The translations under genes were made by a program, and so were the position numbers. The notes below the pieces were generated by a model, which had not been told where the DNA came from, made no database searches, and saw nothing but the letters and a program-made list of their open reading frames with translations. DNA of 64,000 nucleotides, taken from assembly GCA_963422465.1 (NCBI GenBank), contig OY730169.1, forward strand, positions 434,001 through 498,000, read 5' to 3'. Shown here piece by piece: positions 21,403 to 32,808 of this stretch (position 1 is its first letter; every line of letters starts with the position of its first letter). Source of the DNA: Lichina pygmaea (lineage: Eukaryota > Ascomycota > Lichinomycetes > Lichinales > Lichinaceae).

Positions 21403-24400
21403 GATGTCACAAACCACACATCTTGCCAAGACAATCATGACCACAGCACATAGCGTGCACCAGGAAGAAGTCTCTCTTTTTGTGTCTCCTGGTCTTCACT
21501 ATGATGTGATTCTGGGGATGCCATAGCTCCAGAAGCACAGGCCACACATTGATTGGACAAACACCTCAGTTATGTTCAAGTCAGATCACTGCTGATCTGC
21601 ATGCCTCAAGTCAAACAATGGCTATCCAATCTCTTTGGATCTTGAAGCCAAGATGTCTGCTGGAAAGCCTCAGGATCCCAAGCCTCTTTCTGCCATGCCA
21701 ATCCCCATCAATACTGCCGTATTTTCTCTCCTTGCTGCCAAGCCAGATCACCAGGTGTTCAGTGTTTCTCTGAGAGACATTGAGTAGGTGTTGAAGCCAA
21801 AGAAGTGTGTGGATTCTGCCACACTTCTCCCTGCTCAGTACCACAAGTTCCTGGACATCTTCAGCAAGGATGACACTGACAAGCTTCCTCCTCTACGCCC
21901 AGGAGTTGACCACAAGATCAAGATGGAACCAGGAACCCAGGCACCCTCTGGACCTCTGTACAGCATGAGCAGAGAAGAACTTGAAGTTCTCAAGAAGTAC
22001 CTGACAGAGAACCTGAACAAGGGCTTCATTCAAGCATCTTCATCACCTGCTGCTACACCAGTCCTCTTTGTCAAGAAGCCAGAAGGTGGATTGCATTTCT
22101 GTGTAGACTACAGAGCACTCAACACCATCACTATCAAGAACTGTTACCCCCTGCCACTGATCTGGGAGATGTTAGACCAGCTTTGTAAAGCTGTGTGGTA
22201 CACCAAGCTTGACATTGTTGGTGCCTTCAACTGTATCTGGATGAAGGAAGGTGAAGAATGGAAGACTGTGTTCTGCACACACTCAGGCCTCTACAAATAC
22301 CTTGTCATACTCTTTGGTCTTGCCAATACTCCAAGCATATTCCAGAACTACATCAATGATGTTTTGGGACCTGACATCCTTGACATCTTTGGCACTGCCT
22401 ATATGGATGACATCCTTGTCTACATTCAGACACTCAAGGAAGACCAGAAGCATGTCAAGCTTGTTCTCAGTCGACTACAAGATGCAAGCCTACAAGTTGA
22501 CATCTCCAAGTGTGACTTTGAAGTGCATCAAGTCAAGTACCTTGGCCTCATCATTCAGTCTGCCACTGAAGATGGCTGACCCAGATCTGTGAGCATGGAC
22601 CCAGCCAAGACTGATACCATCAAGGAGTAGAATCCTCCTGCCAGTCTCAAGGAAGTGCAGAGCTTCATTGCTTTTGCAAACTTCTACCGCCGGTTCATCA
22701 AAGACTTTGCCAAGCTTGCATCCCCACTCACAGCTCTGACCAAGAAGAATGTTGCCTTCAAGTGGGACACCCCAGAGCAGCACTTGTTTGAAAGCATCAA
22801 GAAGGTGTTCAGCACTGCACCTATCCTGCAGCACTTTGATCTGGAGAAGGAGTGTGTTGTTGAGACTGACACTTCTGACTACATCTCTGGTGCTGTCCTG
22901 TCACAGCCAGACCATGAAGGAGTTCTACACCCTGTTGCCTTCTTGTCACGCCGCTATCTGCTGGCAGAATGCAACTACAAGATCTATGACAAAGAGTTGC
23001 TGGCAATTGTCTGTGCCTTTGAAGAATAGTGAGCAGAGCTTGAAGAATCTCCAGAACCTGTCAAGGTGATGTCTGATCACAAGAACTTGGAGTACTTCAT
23101 GTTGTCAAAGTGCCTTTCCCACTGTCAAGCCTGTTGGAGTGAGTTCTTGTCACACTTCAATTTCAAGATTAGCTACTGTCCAGGCAGTCAGTGCAAGGCT
23201 GACACCCTCACTCAACATTCCCAAGACCTCCTGTCAGACAGTGATCCCTGTCAAGACTTCATAGAGTAAGTTGTCCTCAAGCCCAAGAATCTTGCACATT
23301 CAGAGGTTCAAGTCAAGCCCATCCAGATCCTAAGATATTCAGAAGCTGCACCAGTTGACACTGAACCTGGTGCTACACCTCTTTCAGACATCATCCAAGC
23401 TGCCTATAACAACCTTGCTGAAGGTGATCCAGTGGCAACAGTGTCACAGATGCTAAGGGATAGTGTCAGGCACAGTTGAGAAGTATCTCTCTCAGACTGC
23501 AGCTTGGAAAATAACCATCTCTTCTACAAGAACCAACTCTGGATCCCTGAGAACAATAAGCTATGCCTACACCTGTTCCAAGAAGTCCATGACCAAGCAA
23601 TAGCTGGCCACACTGGGATTGCCAAGACCCACAATCTCCTGTCTTGTTGGTACTATTGGCCAAAGATAGTGAACATCATACAGCAGTACATCAGGAATTG
23701 TCATGTCTACTCTCAAGCAAAGCCTGCCTGTGATCGCCAAGGAGAGCTGCTGTCTCTTCCCATGCCTCAGCAATGTTGGCAGGATCTGGCTATAGATTTC
23801 ATTACTGACTTGCCCAAGTCAAGAGATGCCTGCTTCCCTGGTGCCAAGCACATCTGGGTCATCACTGACCGTCTCACCAAAGAACACCACTTTGTGCTAT
23901 GTGCTGAGATAACAACCTCGCATCTTGTCTGGATATTCATCCAGTTTGTTATCCGTACCTATAGCTTACCCAGGAGCATTATCTCAGACAGAGAAGGTCA
24001 GTTTGTCAGCTTATTCTGGAAAACACTCTGTGCCCATCTTGACATCATGCTACAACTATCCTCAGGACACTACCCAGAGACAGATGGTCAGACAGAACAA
24101 GAGAATCAGGAGCTTGAACACTACCTGAGATCCTATGTCAACTATCTCCAAGATGACTGGGTCTAATGGCTTCCTCTGGCAGAGTTCATGTAGAACAACT
24201 CCCAGTCTGATTCCTCTGGCATGTCACTGTTCTTTGCCAACAAAGAGTTCCATCCACAGCTCAGTATCACACCCACAAGTGAAGCCTACAACCAAGATGC
24301 TATGGAAATCTCTGGAGAAATGACGTAGATTCTGGAATAGTTGCAAGCTGAACTCCGACTATCCCAGGAAGCTCAAGCTCACACCGCCAATTTGCATCGA

Positions 24401-25196
24401 GTCCCATCACTGTCCTATCAAACTGGAGATCTTGTTTGGCTGAATACCAAGAACATCAGGACACACCACCCATGCAAAAAGCTTGATGACAAGTGGATTG
24501 GACTATTCAAGGTGTTGAAGACAGTTGGAAGCTGTGCCTGCCATCTGGAGCTTCCACACACTCTCAAGATCTACCCTGTCTTTCATGTTTCCCTTCTACA
24601 TCTGACACCTGCTAATCCTATCTCTGGCCAATCAAATGAACACCCTGGCCCTGTCATTGGTCAAGACACAGATAAAGAGTTCTAGGTTGAAGAAATCCTT
24701 GACTCCAAGCCAGCAACGTCTTGACAGAAGTTCAAGTACCTGGTCAAATAGTCCGGATAGCCAATTGAAGATGTCACTGAAGAGCCTATTGAGCATCTTG
24801 ACAACACCAAAGGCGCCATCTACAACTTCCATGAGAAATACCCAAGGAAACCACAGCTACGGAACTACGTCCACAAGTGGCCTGAGGCTCACAGGAGTTC
24901 ACCATGTGAAGGAGGGGGGTAATGTCACAGTTCTGGCCCAGTTGCATATCTGGCACAAGTCACACACCTTGCCGGGAAGTTCTATCTGCACTGTTGCCTG
25001 TTTGCTCCGCTGTTGCCTGATCCCCTGCCTATAAGAACTTCTCCTGCTCCCCCAGCTTCTTCTCTTCTTTTCTCTTTTTCTTCCTTTCTTGTCTTTCGTC
25101 TTGTACATCAATCCAAGTCTCAAGTCTCAAGCCAAGTCAGGTCAAGGTTACTGAATCAGTTAGGCTTGAGTTCTGCTCTGCTATTGCCTTGTCACA
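21403..25196 (+). mobile_element. Ty3/gypsy family A, outer copy, right part (protease to 3' LTR)
   Basis: Continues the outer A element from 8370. Protease region to about 21520, RT about 21900-22580 (FCVDYRALNTITIKN, YMDDILVY), RNase H about 22800-23200, integrase about 23500-24300, chromodomain-like tail about 24680-24850, then an LTR at 24923-25196. It preserves a 39-bp segment (about 21494-21525) that is missing from the inner copy where the B composite sits. Fossil, broken by several changes. Confidence 0.85.
24923..25196 (+). repeat. LTR of family A (outer copy, right)
   Basis: 274 bp, one copy of the 28-bp unit, like its partner at 6843. The base after it belongs to LINE ORF1, whereas the left LTR abuts LINE RT. 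Confidence 0.9.
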
Positions 25197-25266
25197 CTTG
25201 GAAGAGCTGGACATGGGTTCTGTTAGCCATGTCTGGAGTCTGGTGCCCAGGGTGTACCAGAACCTC
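25197..25266 (-). mobile_element. 70-bp sliver of LINE ORF1 between two LTR elements
   Basis: Read on minus this gives LVHPGHQTPDMANRTHVQLF. It continues the LINE ORF1 reading frame that stops at 31825, once the B element and its duplicated ACCTC (25262-25266 and 31820-31824) are set aside. This shows the B copy landed within LINE ORF1. Confidence 0.75.
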
Positions 25267-25874
25267 TGTTGCAGTCTGTACTGTACTGTCCTATCTGAGT
25301 ATAGGATTAGGGCGAGAGGTGGAAGGCAGGTTGGTTCTCGCAGGAGAGGAGTGTCAAGGAGTGCGAAGGGGTTTGGTGGAACGTGGTGGTGGTGACACCT
25401 GATCAACAGCTTTGTACAAAGGATTGTATTGAAGTAGATCTAGTTGTCTGGATCACAACATGAGTTGAAGACGATTGTTCCATAAGGGAACTATCGCCAG
25501 ACTATATAGTGCTGGCCTGTCAAGACAATCAAGATTGTCTTGACAGTCTTGACATCTTGACATCAAGACAGGTGAGATTGTCTCGACAGTCCCACCATGT
25601 TATGCACCCTGCGTCAAGACTGGTAAGATTGTCTTGATACTTCATGTATCCTGTGTCAAGACTGGTGAGATTGTCTTGATGTTTCATGCATCCTGCGTCA
25701 AGACTGGTGAGATTGTCTTGATGCTTCATGCATGCTGTGTCAAGACTCCCGTGTGTGTCTCGACAGTCACGTGACCTCTTGTTGGTTAGTCACTTGACTT
25801 CCATGGTGTCCTCTTGCCTGGCCCACGGCCTGATTGCCTATAAATAAGTGGCTCCTATCCCCTGGGTTGTAACA
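25267..25874 (-). repeat. LTR of family B (left, sense 3' LTR)
   Basis: 608 bp. Its 39-bp tandem units read mostly TTGA/TCAA where the partner LTR has TCGA, so this copy has lost many CpG sites since insertion. Confidence 0.9.
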
Positions 25875-28800
25875 CTACCCTCCTCTCCTTTATTCATTGT
25901 CCTGATGAATTCTTGAGTATGTCTGCAAAATCATGTGCCTCTGCTTACTGAAACCAACTGGCAGCCCAGATCTGTGATCATAACTTTGTGTCACTTGCTC
26001 CGTGTGACTTCTGTGTTTTGAACCACAAGTCCTGCTTCCGAATGTCTGACAACAACAATAAGTTGAAGTGCGCTGAATGCACTCGTCGTGGGAAGTCCTG
26101 TGTGTCACTTTCTTGGGAGTTGCTGAACATGACTCGGGATAACCTTTGCAAGGATTTGGCTATTGATGAGGCCAAGCGGGATTCTCTTGTTGAGCAGCTT
26201 GCCGAGCTGCAGGCTCATGTGTCCCGAAAGTGAAAGGTTCTTGAGGGTGCTGAGAGTCGAGCAAAGAAGAAGCTCCAGTGCCTTGTTGCTGAAATGGAGG
26301 TGGATGGTGAAGACTTGTCGGCGATAGTCATTGACGCGTCTGCGCTGCAGGCCAAGCTGTTCAGTCCTGCTTCTGCCAGAACTGCTGCAGGAGGAGCTGG
26401 CAGTTCGCGAGGTTCCTGAGTGGCTCCCAGGTATTTTCCGAGTCTGGGTAGTTTTTCCACTTGACAAGGTATCACTGACCTTTTCTCTTCAGGATCTGTT
26501 CAGCCTCAAATTCCTGTTCTTCCTCTGGTTGGTAATAAAATGTTTCCTGCAAGGGTGTGCTCTGGTCAGCTAATTTGATCATTGAGATGTGAAAGTTTGG
26601 GTGTACCTGAGCGTCTCTCGGTAGTCGCAGTCTGATGTTGACTAGTCCAGTTTTTTCTTCAACTGAAAATAGTCTGACCTTGACATGGTCCAGTTTCTTT
26701 GTTCTTGGTTTCTTTGTTTTCCAATTTCTTGTGAGGAGGTAGACTTTATCCCCCTTCTTTAGCTGAGGTGCTATTTTTGATTTCTTGTCTATTTGACATT
26801 GCATTCTTTCTGAGGTCTCTTGAAGGTAGTGCCTCATCATCGTGTGCGTTTGTTGTAGGAGCTTGTCATGTTGGAGTACTTTCTCCGTGTTTGGTGAAGC
26901 TCTGCTTGGTATCCCGATGTTCGCATGTCATCCAAAATTGGCAAAAAATAGTGATTCCTTTGTTGAGTCTGATCTGTGCTGGTTGATTGCCAGCTGTGCC
27001 ACTGGTAATAACTGTACCCAATTGCTGTGGGTCTTGTTGATGTAATGCTGTAAGTAAGTCTCCAGGACTTGGTTTGCTCACTCTGTCTGGCTGTCAGTTC
27101 GTGGGTGATAGGCTGTAGACATTTTGGGTTTTGTTCCCATGGCTGCACTGATTGTCTTCCAGTAGTTGGATATGAAGAGTTTGTCTCTGTCTGTAATAAT
27201 CATGATCAGAACTCTGTGGTCTCTGACCAATCTGTCCAGTAAGAGGTGTCCCAACTGTTCTGCTGTGTGAGTCTCCTTGAATGGTACTGTTATTAGATAT
27301 TTTGTGAATCTGTCCACTATCACCATAATCAAGTTGTAGGTGATTCCTGTGACTGGGTCTTTGGACTTGGGTAGCTTGTGATGAAGTCCATTGACACATC
27401 TTCCCACAGGCCTCTTGGTATCATGTTCAGATATCCTTCTCTGTATGGCTTATGTCTTCCATGTTTGTTTTTCTGGCATAGTAGACACTTGCTGATGTAG
27501 TTTGTGACATGTTGTCAGAGGTTAATGACATTGTTCCCTGCCTGTTGGATAAGGTCTGTAGTCTTGGAGATTCCTGGGTGACTATGTGCTGGATTATCAT
27601 AGTAGTTCCTTATTAGTTCTTCAGTGTCTTCTGCCATGAGCTCGTTGATCTGTGGTTGAGGCACCAGGCTTCCTTGCTGGTCCTGCTGTAAGATTGTTCT
27701 TTGGTGTTCATCATCTTCCATGTGGTCTTTTCGTCAGCTTAGTGCATCTGCTCTCCTATTGTCTTGTCCAGGGGTGTACAAGATCTTGAACTTGTGTTGC
27801 CCTAGGAGTTCAGCCCATCTGACTTGCCGTCTGTTCAGCTTCTTGGTTGTCGTGAACGTTGTCAGATTCTTGTGGTCTGTGAGAACAGTGAGTTCAGAAC
27901 TGCTTTCCACGTACACTCTCCAGTGTTCGAGTGTGTTGACAACTGCCAGTAGCTCTTTATCGTGGATATCATAGTTTCGTTCTGCTTGTGTCATTTTTCG
28001 TGAGTAGTAGGCAACTGGGTGCCACTTGCCATCTGCCTGTTGGCATAGACATGCTCCCACTGCCTGATCTGAAGCATCTGTCTCAATTTGTGTCGGTTGG
28101 CCTGTCTTGAAGTTGAGGAGAACTGGTTCCTTGGCGCAAGTGTCCTTGAGCTGTTGGAATACTTTTTGTTATCTCTCCGTCCACTGATACTCCACGTCCT
28201 TCTTTGTGAGTTCTGTCAGTGGTGTTGCCATCTGTGAGTAGTTCTTGATGAACTGTCAGTTGAAGTTGGCAAATCCTAGGAAGACTTGTACTTTCTTAAC
28301 TGATGTCAGTGTTGGCTATTGCTGAATCACTTTGATTTTCTCAGAGTCAATCTTGATCCCTTCGATCCCTATGATGTATCTGAGGAATTCAACTTCTGGT
28401 TTGTTGAACTTGCATTTCTTCAGGTTGAGCTTGAGCTCTGCCTCTTGTAGGCATCGTAGAACATCCTTCACATGTTTGGTATGTTCTTGTTGCGTGTTCA
28501 AGTAGACAAGAATGTCATCCAGGTAGGTGATAGCTGTTTGGTCCAGGTGTGCTCTGATAATGTTGTTGATCAATGCTTGACATGTTGCTGGTGTGTTTGT
28601 GAGTCCGAATAGCATAACCAGATACTCATAGTGTCTGTATCAGGTTCTGAAGGCTGTCTTCCATTCTTCTTCTCCTTTCATGCGTATCAGGTTGTATGCT
28701 CCTTTCAAGTCCAGCTTGGTAAAAATTGTAGCTTGGCTGATCCTGTCTCGCAACTTGTTCACATTTGGCAACAGATATCAGTTCTTGATGGTAATGTTGT

Positions 28801-31215
28801 TGAATTTCCTGTAATCCACACAAAGTCGAAGACTTCCGTCTTTCTTTGGTGCAAATAGTATCGGGTATCCTGCTGGCAATTGAGATTCTTGAATGAAACC
28901 CTTTTTCAGGTTTTCCTCCAGGTACTCGCGAAGTACTTAGAGCTCTTTCTCTGATAACTGGTAAATTGGTCCAAATCCTGGCTCTGTCCCTGGTTGCAAC
29001 TTGATCTCATGATCCCAAGGTTGGTGCTTAGGTAACACTGCTGTTGTTGTCTCTTCCTGAAAGAGGTTATCATACCCAGGTCAGTACTCTTCAGAGATCT
29101 CCAGAGGATTAACAACTTCCTCTCTCTTCATCTCTGACTGTTTGGCCACCTGGTTCTGGGGTGTGCCTGTCAAGGCAGACCTCTTCTCTTGAGAGTTGTC
29201 CTTTCTGTCAGTGAGGTTCCACTGAGGACTTCTTCCCTCATCTGTCCACACCTTCTGCGGCTGGTAACAGGTCCGAGCTGTGTTGTTAGTGCAGTTCCTA
29301 AACGTGAGTACTCCTGTCTTCCAGTTAACAACTGGGTTGTGCTTCTTTAGCCAAGGCATCCCCAAATAGATATCCTGAGTGGCCAACTCGACAATATCAA
29401 GGTGGATCCTTTCAGCATGGTGTCCGGTAACTATTTCCATTGGCTGTGTCTCATGGCAGACTAGCTCTGTCTGTCTATTTGCCATCGCGAGCTGATAGGG
29501 TTGCTGCTTGCGTCTCCTTCCAGTGCCAAGGGTATCGTAAAGTTGTCTTGAAATGTAGTTTCCACTGGCTCCAGAGTCAACAAGTGCGTATGTCTGTACT
29601 GGCATGTTGGTGTGTAGTGACACAGGCAATCGCAGGTGCTTTGCGTTGCTAGGGGTCATGTTGTTGAGCTCCTGATGTCGCCCCTTGACAAGGGAGTTCA
29701 GTCTTTTCCTGATTGAAGTGTCTTTCCACTGACTGGGCAATAGGTCCAGCCATTCCCATCAGTCCTGAGGAATCTGTTCATGAATTTGTCTTGCTGATGC
29801 TTGTCACATCCAGGCTTGAGGCAGTACTGCCAATTGTTGACGTAGCAGTTGTGGTTGTTGCCTTGCTGTAGGAACATAAGGTGTTCGTGCCAATCATGTG
29901 TGTGCCCGGGGAATGCGGTGTGTTGGCGTTTGTCTCAAAGATGGATCTCACACACATCCTTCTCGCAATTGACCCAATGCTTGTGGCAGGTGGCGTGGTA
30001 GGGTGAATGTCCTCTGTACCTTCGTAGTTGTTCATGGTAGGTGCAGTAGTGCTTTGTGCAAAACCTCCACTGTAGTTTGCTGTGCCGTAGATTTCGTGAG
30101 TCCATGCTGTAAGCATAGCTTCCTCGTGGTATTTCTTCTTTGATAGACGTGGGTTTGTCTCAGTCCCCATCAGAGGTGGTTAAGGGCTCCTGTCCCTTGT
30201 TCTGACCTGTCAGTTCTGGTAGGTCCTTGCCTCCTGATGTTGCCAGTTGGTGGGCTGCTTCCAATGTCTGATCGTAGTTGTCCTATTGTTCGAGGGATAG
30301 CTGAGCCTCTCCTGGTGGGTTCTCTGGCTTGATGACATTCCAGTCTCTGTCGAGCGTATTAAGTTGCTGTCAGTGCACCTTGTTCTTTGAACAACAGTCT
30401 TTCACCATGTGGCCTAGCTTGCCACAGGCATAGCACTTCAGTGCTTTCCCCTTTTTGTTGTTTCTTCCCTTCGTGAACCTTCCCTTGTGGTGGACTGCAT
30501 CCAGTTCCATGGGTGCATAGCCATATGGATCATGTGGCGGTGCCTTGTTAGGCGGCTTGTAGTGGTTGCTCACATGCCATGCGGGGTGGCTGTATCCTCC
30601 GTCATGGTGTTTCTCCATCGCTCGCTTGAATAGTTTGTCATCAATGTCGATTACTTGTGCGATGAGTTTGTCCAGTGTGTCGACCGCTCATCCGTCAAAG
30701 GTGATTTCATCCTTCATGTTTTCCTTGAGTCCACGTCAGTACATGACTATCAGGGCGTTGTTGTCCCAGTCAGTCAGTACTGAGTATTGTTTGAACTGCG
30801 TGGTGTACTCTGCAGCTGAGCGTTGTTGTTTGATGTGCTGGATCATTCGTATAGCCACTTTGTCTTTGTTAGATAGTCCAAGGATCCTTTTGATCTTGTC
30901 CTTGAATCATGTCTATTTTGTCATCCATTCTGTTGTGCTGTCGTGGTCTCTGTTTCCTGAGAGATGTTTGTTGATGTAGGGCTTGATCCATTGATAAGTA
31001 TTACCTCTCATGTAAGTGGTTGCAAAGAGGGGCCACTTTTCCTTAGGCAGCTTCGTCTCTGGTTGGAATTGAAAGTAGACTTGGAGTTGCATGAGCCAGT
31101 CGTCGACCTTGTTTCTTTCGCCGTAGAACAGGTCTGGCTTGGCGACGCTAATCTTTCTATCTGGGAAGTTGGGGTTGGTTGCTCCTGAGGTACTCATCCT
31201 TGAGGGTCTTCAAAG

Positions 31216-31819
31216 TGTTGCAGTCTGTACCGTACTGTCCTATCCGAGTATAGAATTAGGGCAAGAGGTGGAAGGTGGGTTGGTTCTCGCAGGAGAGGAG
31301 TGTCAAGGAGCGCGAAGGGGTTTGGTGGAACGTGGTGGTGGTGACACCTGATCAACGGCTTCGTACAAAGGATTGTATTGAAGTAGATCTAGTTGTCTGG
31401 ATCACAACATGAGTTGAAGACGATCATTCCATAAGGGAACTATTGCTGGACTATATAGTGCTGGCCTGTCGAGACGATCAAGATTGTCTCGACAGTCTCG
31501 ACGTCTTGACGTCGAGACAGGTGAGATTGTCTTGACAGTCCCACCATGTTATGCACCCTGCGTCGAGACTGGTGAGATTGTCTCGATGCTTCATGTATCC
31601 TGCGTCGAGACTGGTGAGATTGTCTCGATGCTTCATGCATCCTGCGTCGAGACTGGTGAGATTGTCTCGATGCTTCATGCATGCTGTGTCGAGACTCCCG
31701 TGTCTCGACAGTCACGTGACCCCTTGTTGGTTGGTCACTTGACTTCCATGGTGTCCTCTTGCCTGGCCCGCGGCCTGATTGCCTATAAATGAGTGGCTCC
31801 CATCCCCTGGGTCGTAACA
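31216..31819 (-). repeat. LTR of family B (right, sense 5' LTR)
   Basis: 604 bp. The tandem units at about 31480-31700 retain TCGA at most positions. CTATATAG near 31450 is the likely TATA box, downstream of the units in the sense direction. Confidence 0.9.
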
Positions 31820-32590
31820 ACCTCTTTGAGAATTCTGGAAGCTAGTGGAATTTGAGCAGAGGAAGTTTTTGCAGCTGCCTGTGCATAAGATGGTTTTACC
31901 TCTTGTCTATCTAGACGTTTGTTGAGGTTTTCGAGCTTCTGGATAATCTTGTTGGTAATGCCAGAGGCTAGAAGTTGGACAGTGCTAGTCTGCAGCTCTG
32001 CAGAGAGTTTTTGCTTAAGGTTCTCCCAGCTTTTTCTGACTGGTTCTGGAACTGTTTGGGTTTTCAGCCAGAAGTTAAGAAGTTCCCAGTCTTGCTGTAT
32101 AGTACTTTCAGTGGTGGGAGGACTGGCTTGAGTGTTAGAGAGACTGGAAGCTGGTGTGGCTAGTGGTGCTCTGGGATTGGTTTCTAAAGAAGTGGGTTTT
32201 TTCTTTTTTAGTGTCATGGTGGAGCTTGCTTGGCACAGGTTAACTGTTTCCAGTCTGTGAAGTAGTGCCAGAGGGAGAGGAGTCACCTGGTTTCCCAGCA
32301 GTAATAATCTAGTCCTGGGACCAGACCCCAAGACTAGACTTTCCTCGGCAGCTTATTCCAACTAAGCTCTGGGTAAAGCTAGGAGTATTTGCCTAGACTA
32401 GGGACCAGACCCCCTATCTAGACTTTCCTTGAGTCAAGGACTCTGCTAGCTCCAGAGTCAGTCAGACTCTAACCATTCCTCTTATCCTGAGACTCTCTCT
32501 CTCTGGTTGTGGCTGGATTGCTGGTTGTTGAAGAAACAGATCGTGGATTCCAAGATCACAACTTTTGACAATCAGGTGTGATTCTCAAAG
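31820..32590 (-). mobile_element. LINE 5' portion: leader and ORF1 start
   Basis: ORF1 starts at ATG 32217 (MTLKKKKPTSLETNPR) and runs to the B insertion at 31825. The protein is low-complexity at first, then helical (WENLKQKLSAELQ), and contains PSYAQAAAKT, a motif typical of ORF1 proteins in fungal Tad-like LINEs. The leader upstream (32218 to about 32590) holds two copies of a GGGACCAGACCCC...CTAGACTTTCCT motif near 32318 and 32400. The exact 5' end is not determined. I infer it belongs to the same LINE whose 3' end is at 4.4 kb, on the same strand. Confidence 0.75.
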
Positions 32591-32808
32591 GTGATGGGTT
32601 TTCACCTTAAGGTTTGGGTGGGTCCCGACAGCATGTCGGCTGTTTTCCAGAACATATGACAAATTGCTGTCTTTACCAAAAGTGATGGTCCTTGAACAGC
32701 GTGGTTCTGGGAAGAGTTTTGGTTTCTTGTATGTACCCATGCAGAGGAGAGAATGACCAGCGTAGGATGCACTGGATCGCATCCTTCGTGACGCCTCACA
32801 AAGAGTTC

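Larger units (their letters stand above)
25267..31819 (-). mobile_element. Ty3/gypsy family B chromovirus, structurally complete copy
   Basis: 6.55 kb, minus strand, both LTRs present (25267-25874, 31216-31819) and flanked by a perfect 5-bp duplication ACCTC. Sense order: Gag from 31197 with zinc knuckle near 30400, protease near 29570, RT about 28900-28310, RNase H about 28060-27740, integrase about 27700-26850 and chromodomain about 26490-26380. The layout looks whole but the coding region is broken in multiple places. With the best flank match and the least changed right LTR, it is probably the youngest LTR element here. Family: chromovirus clade of Metaviridae. Confidence 0.9.
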
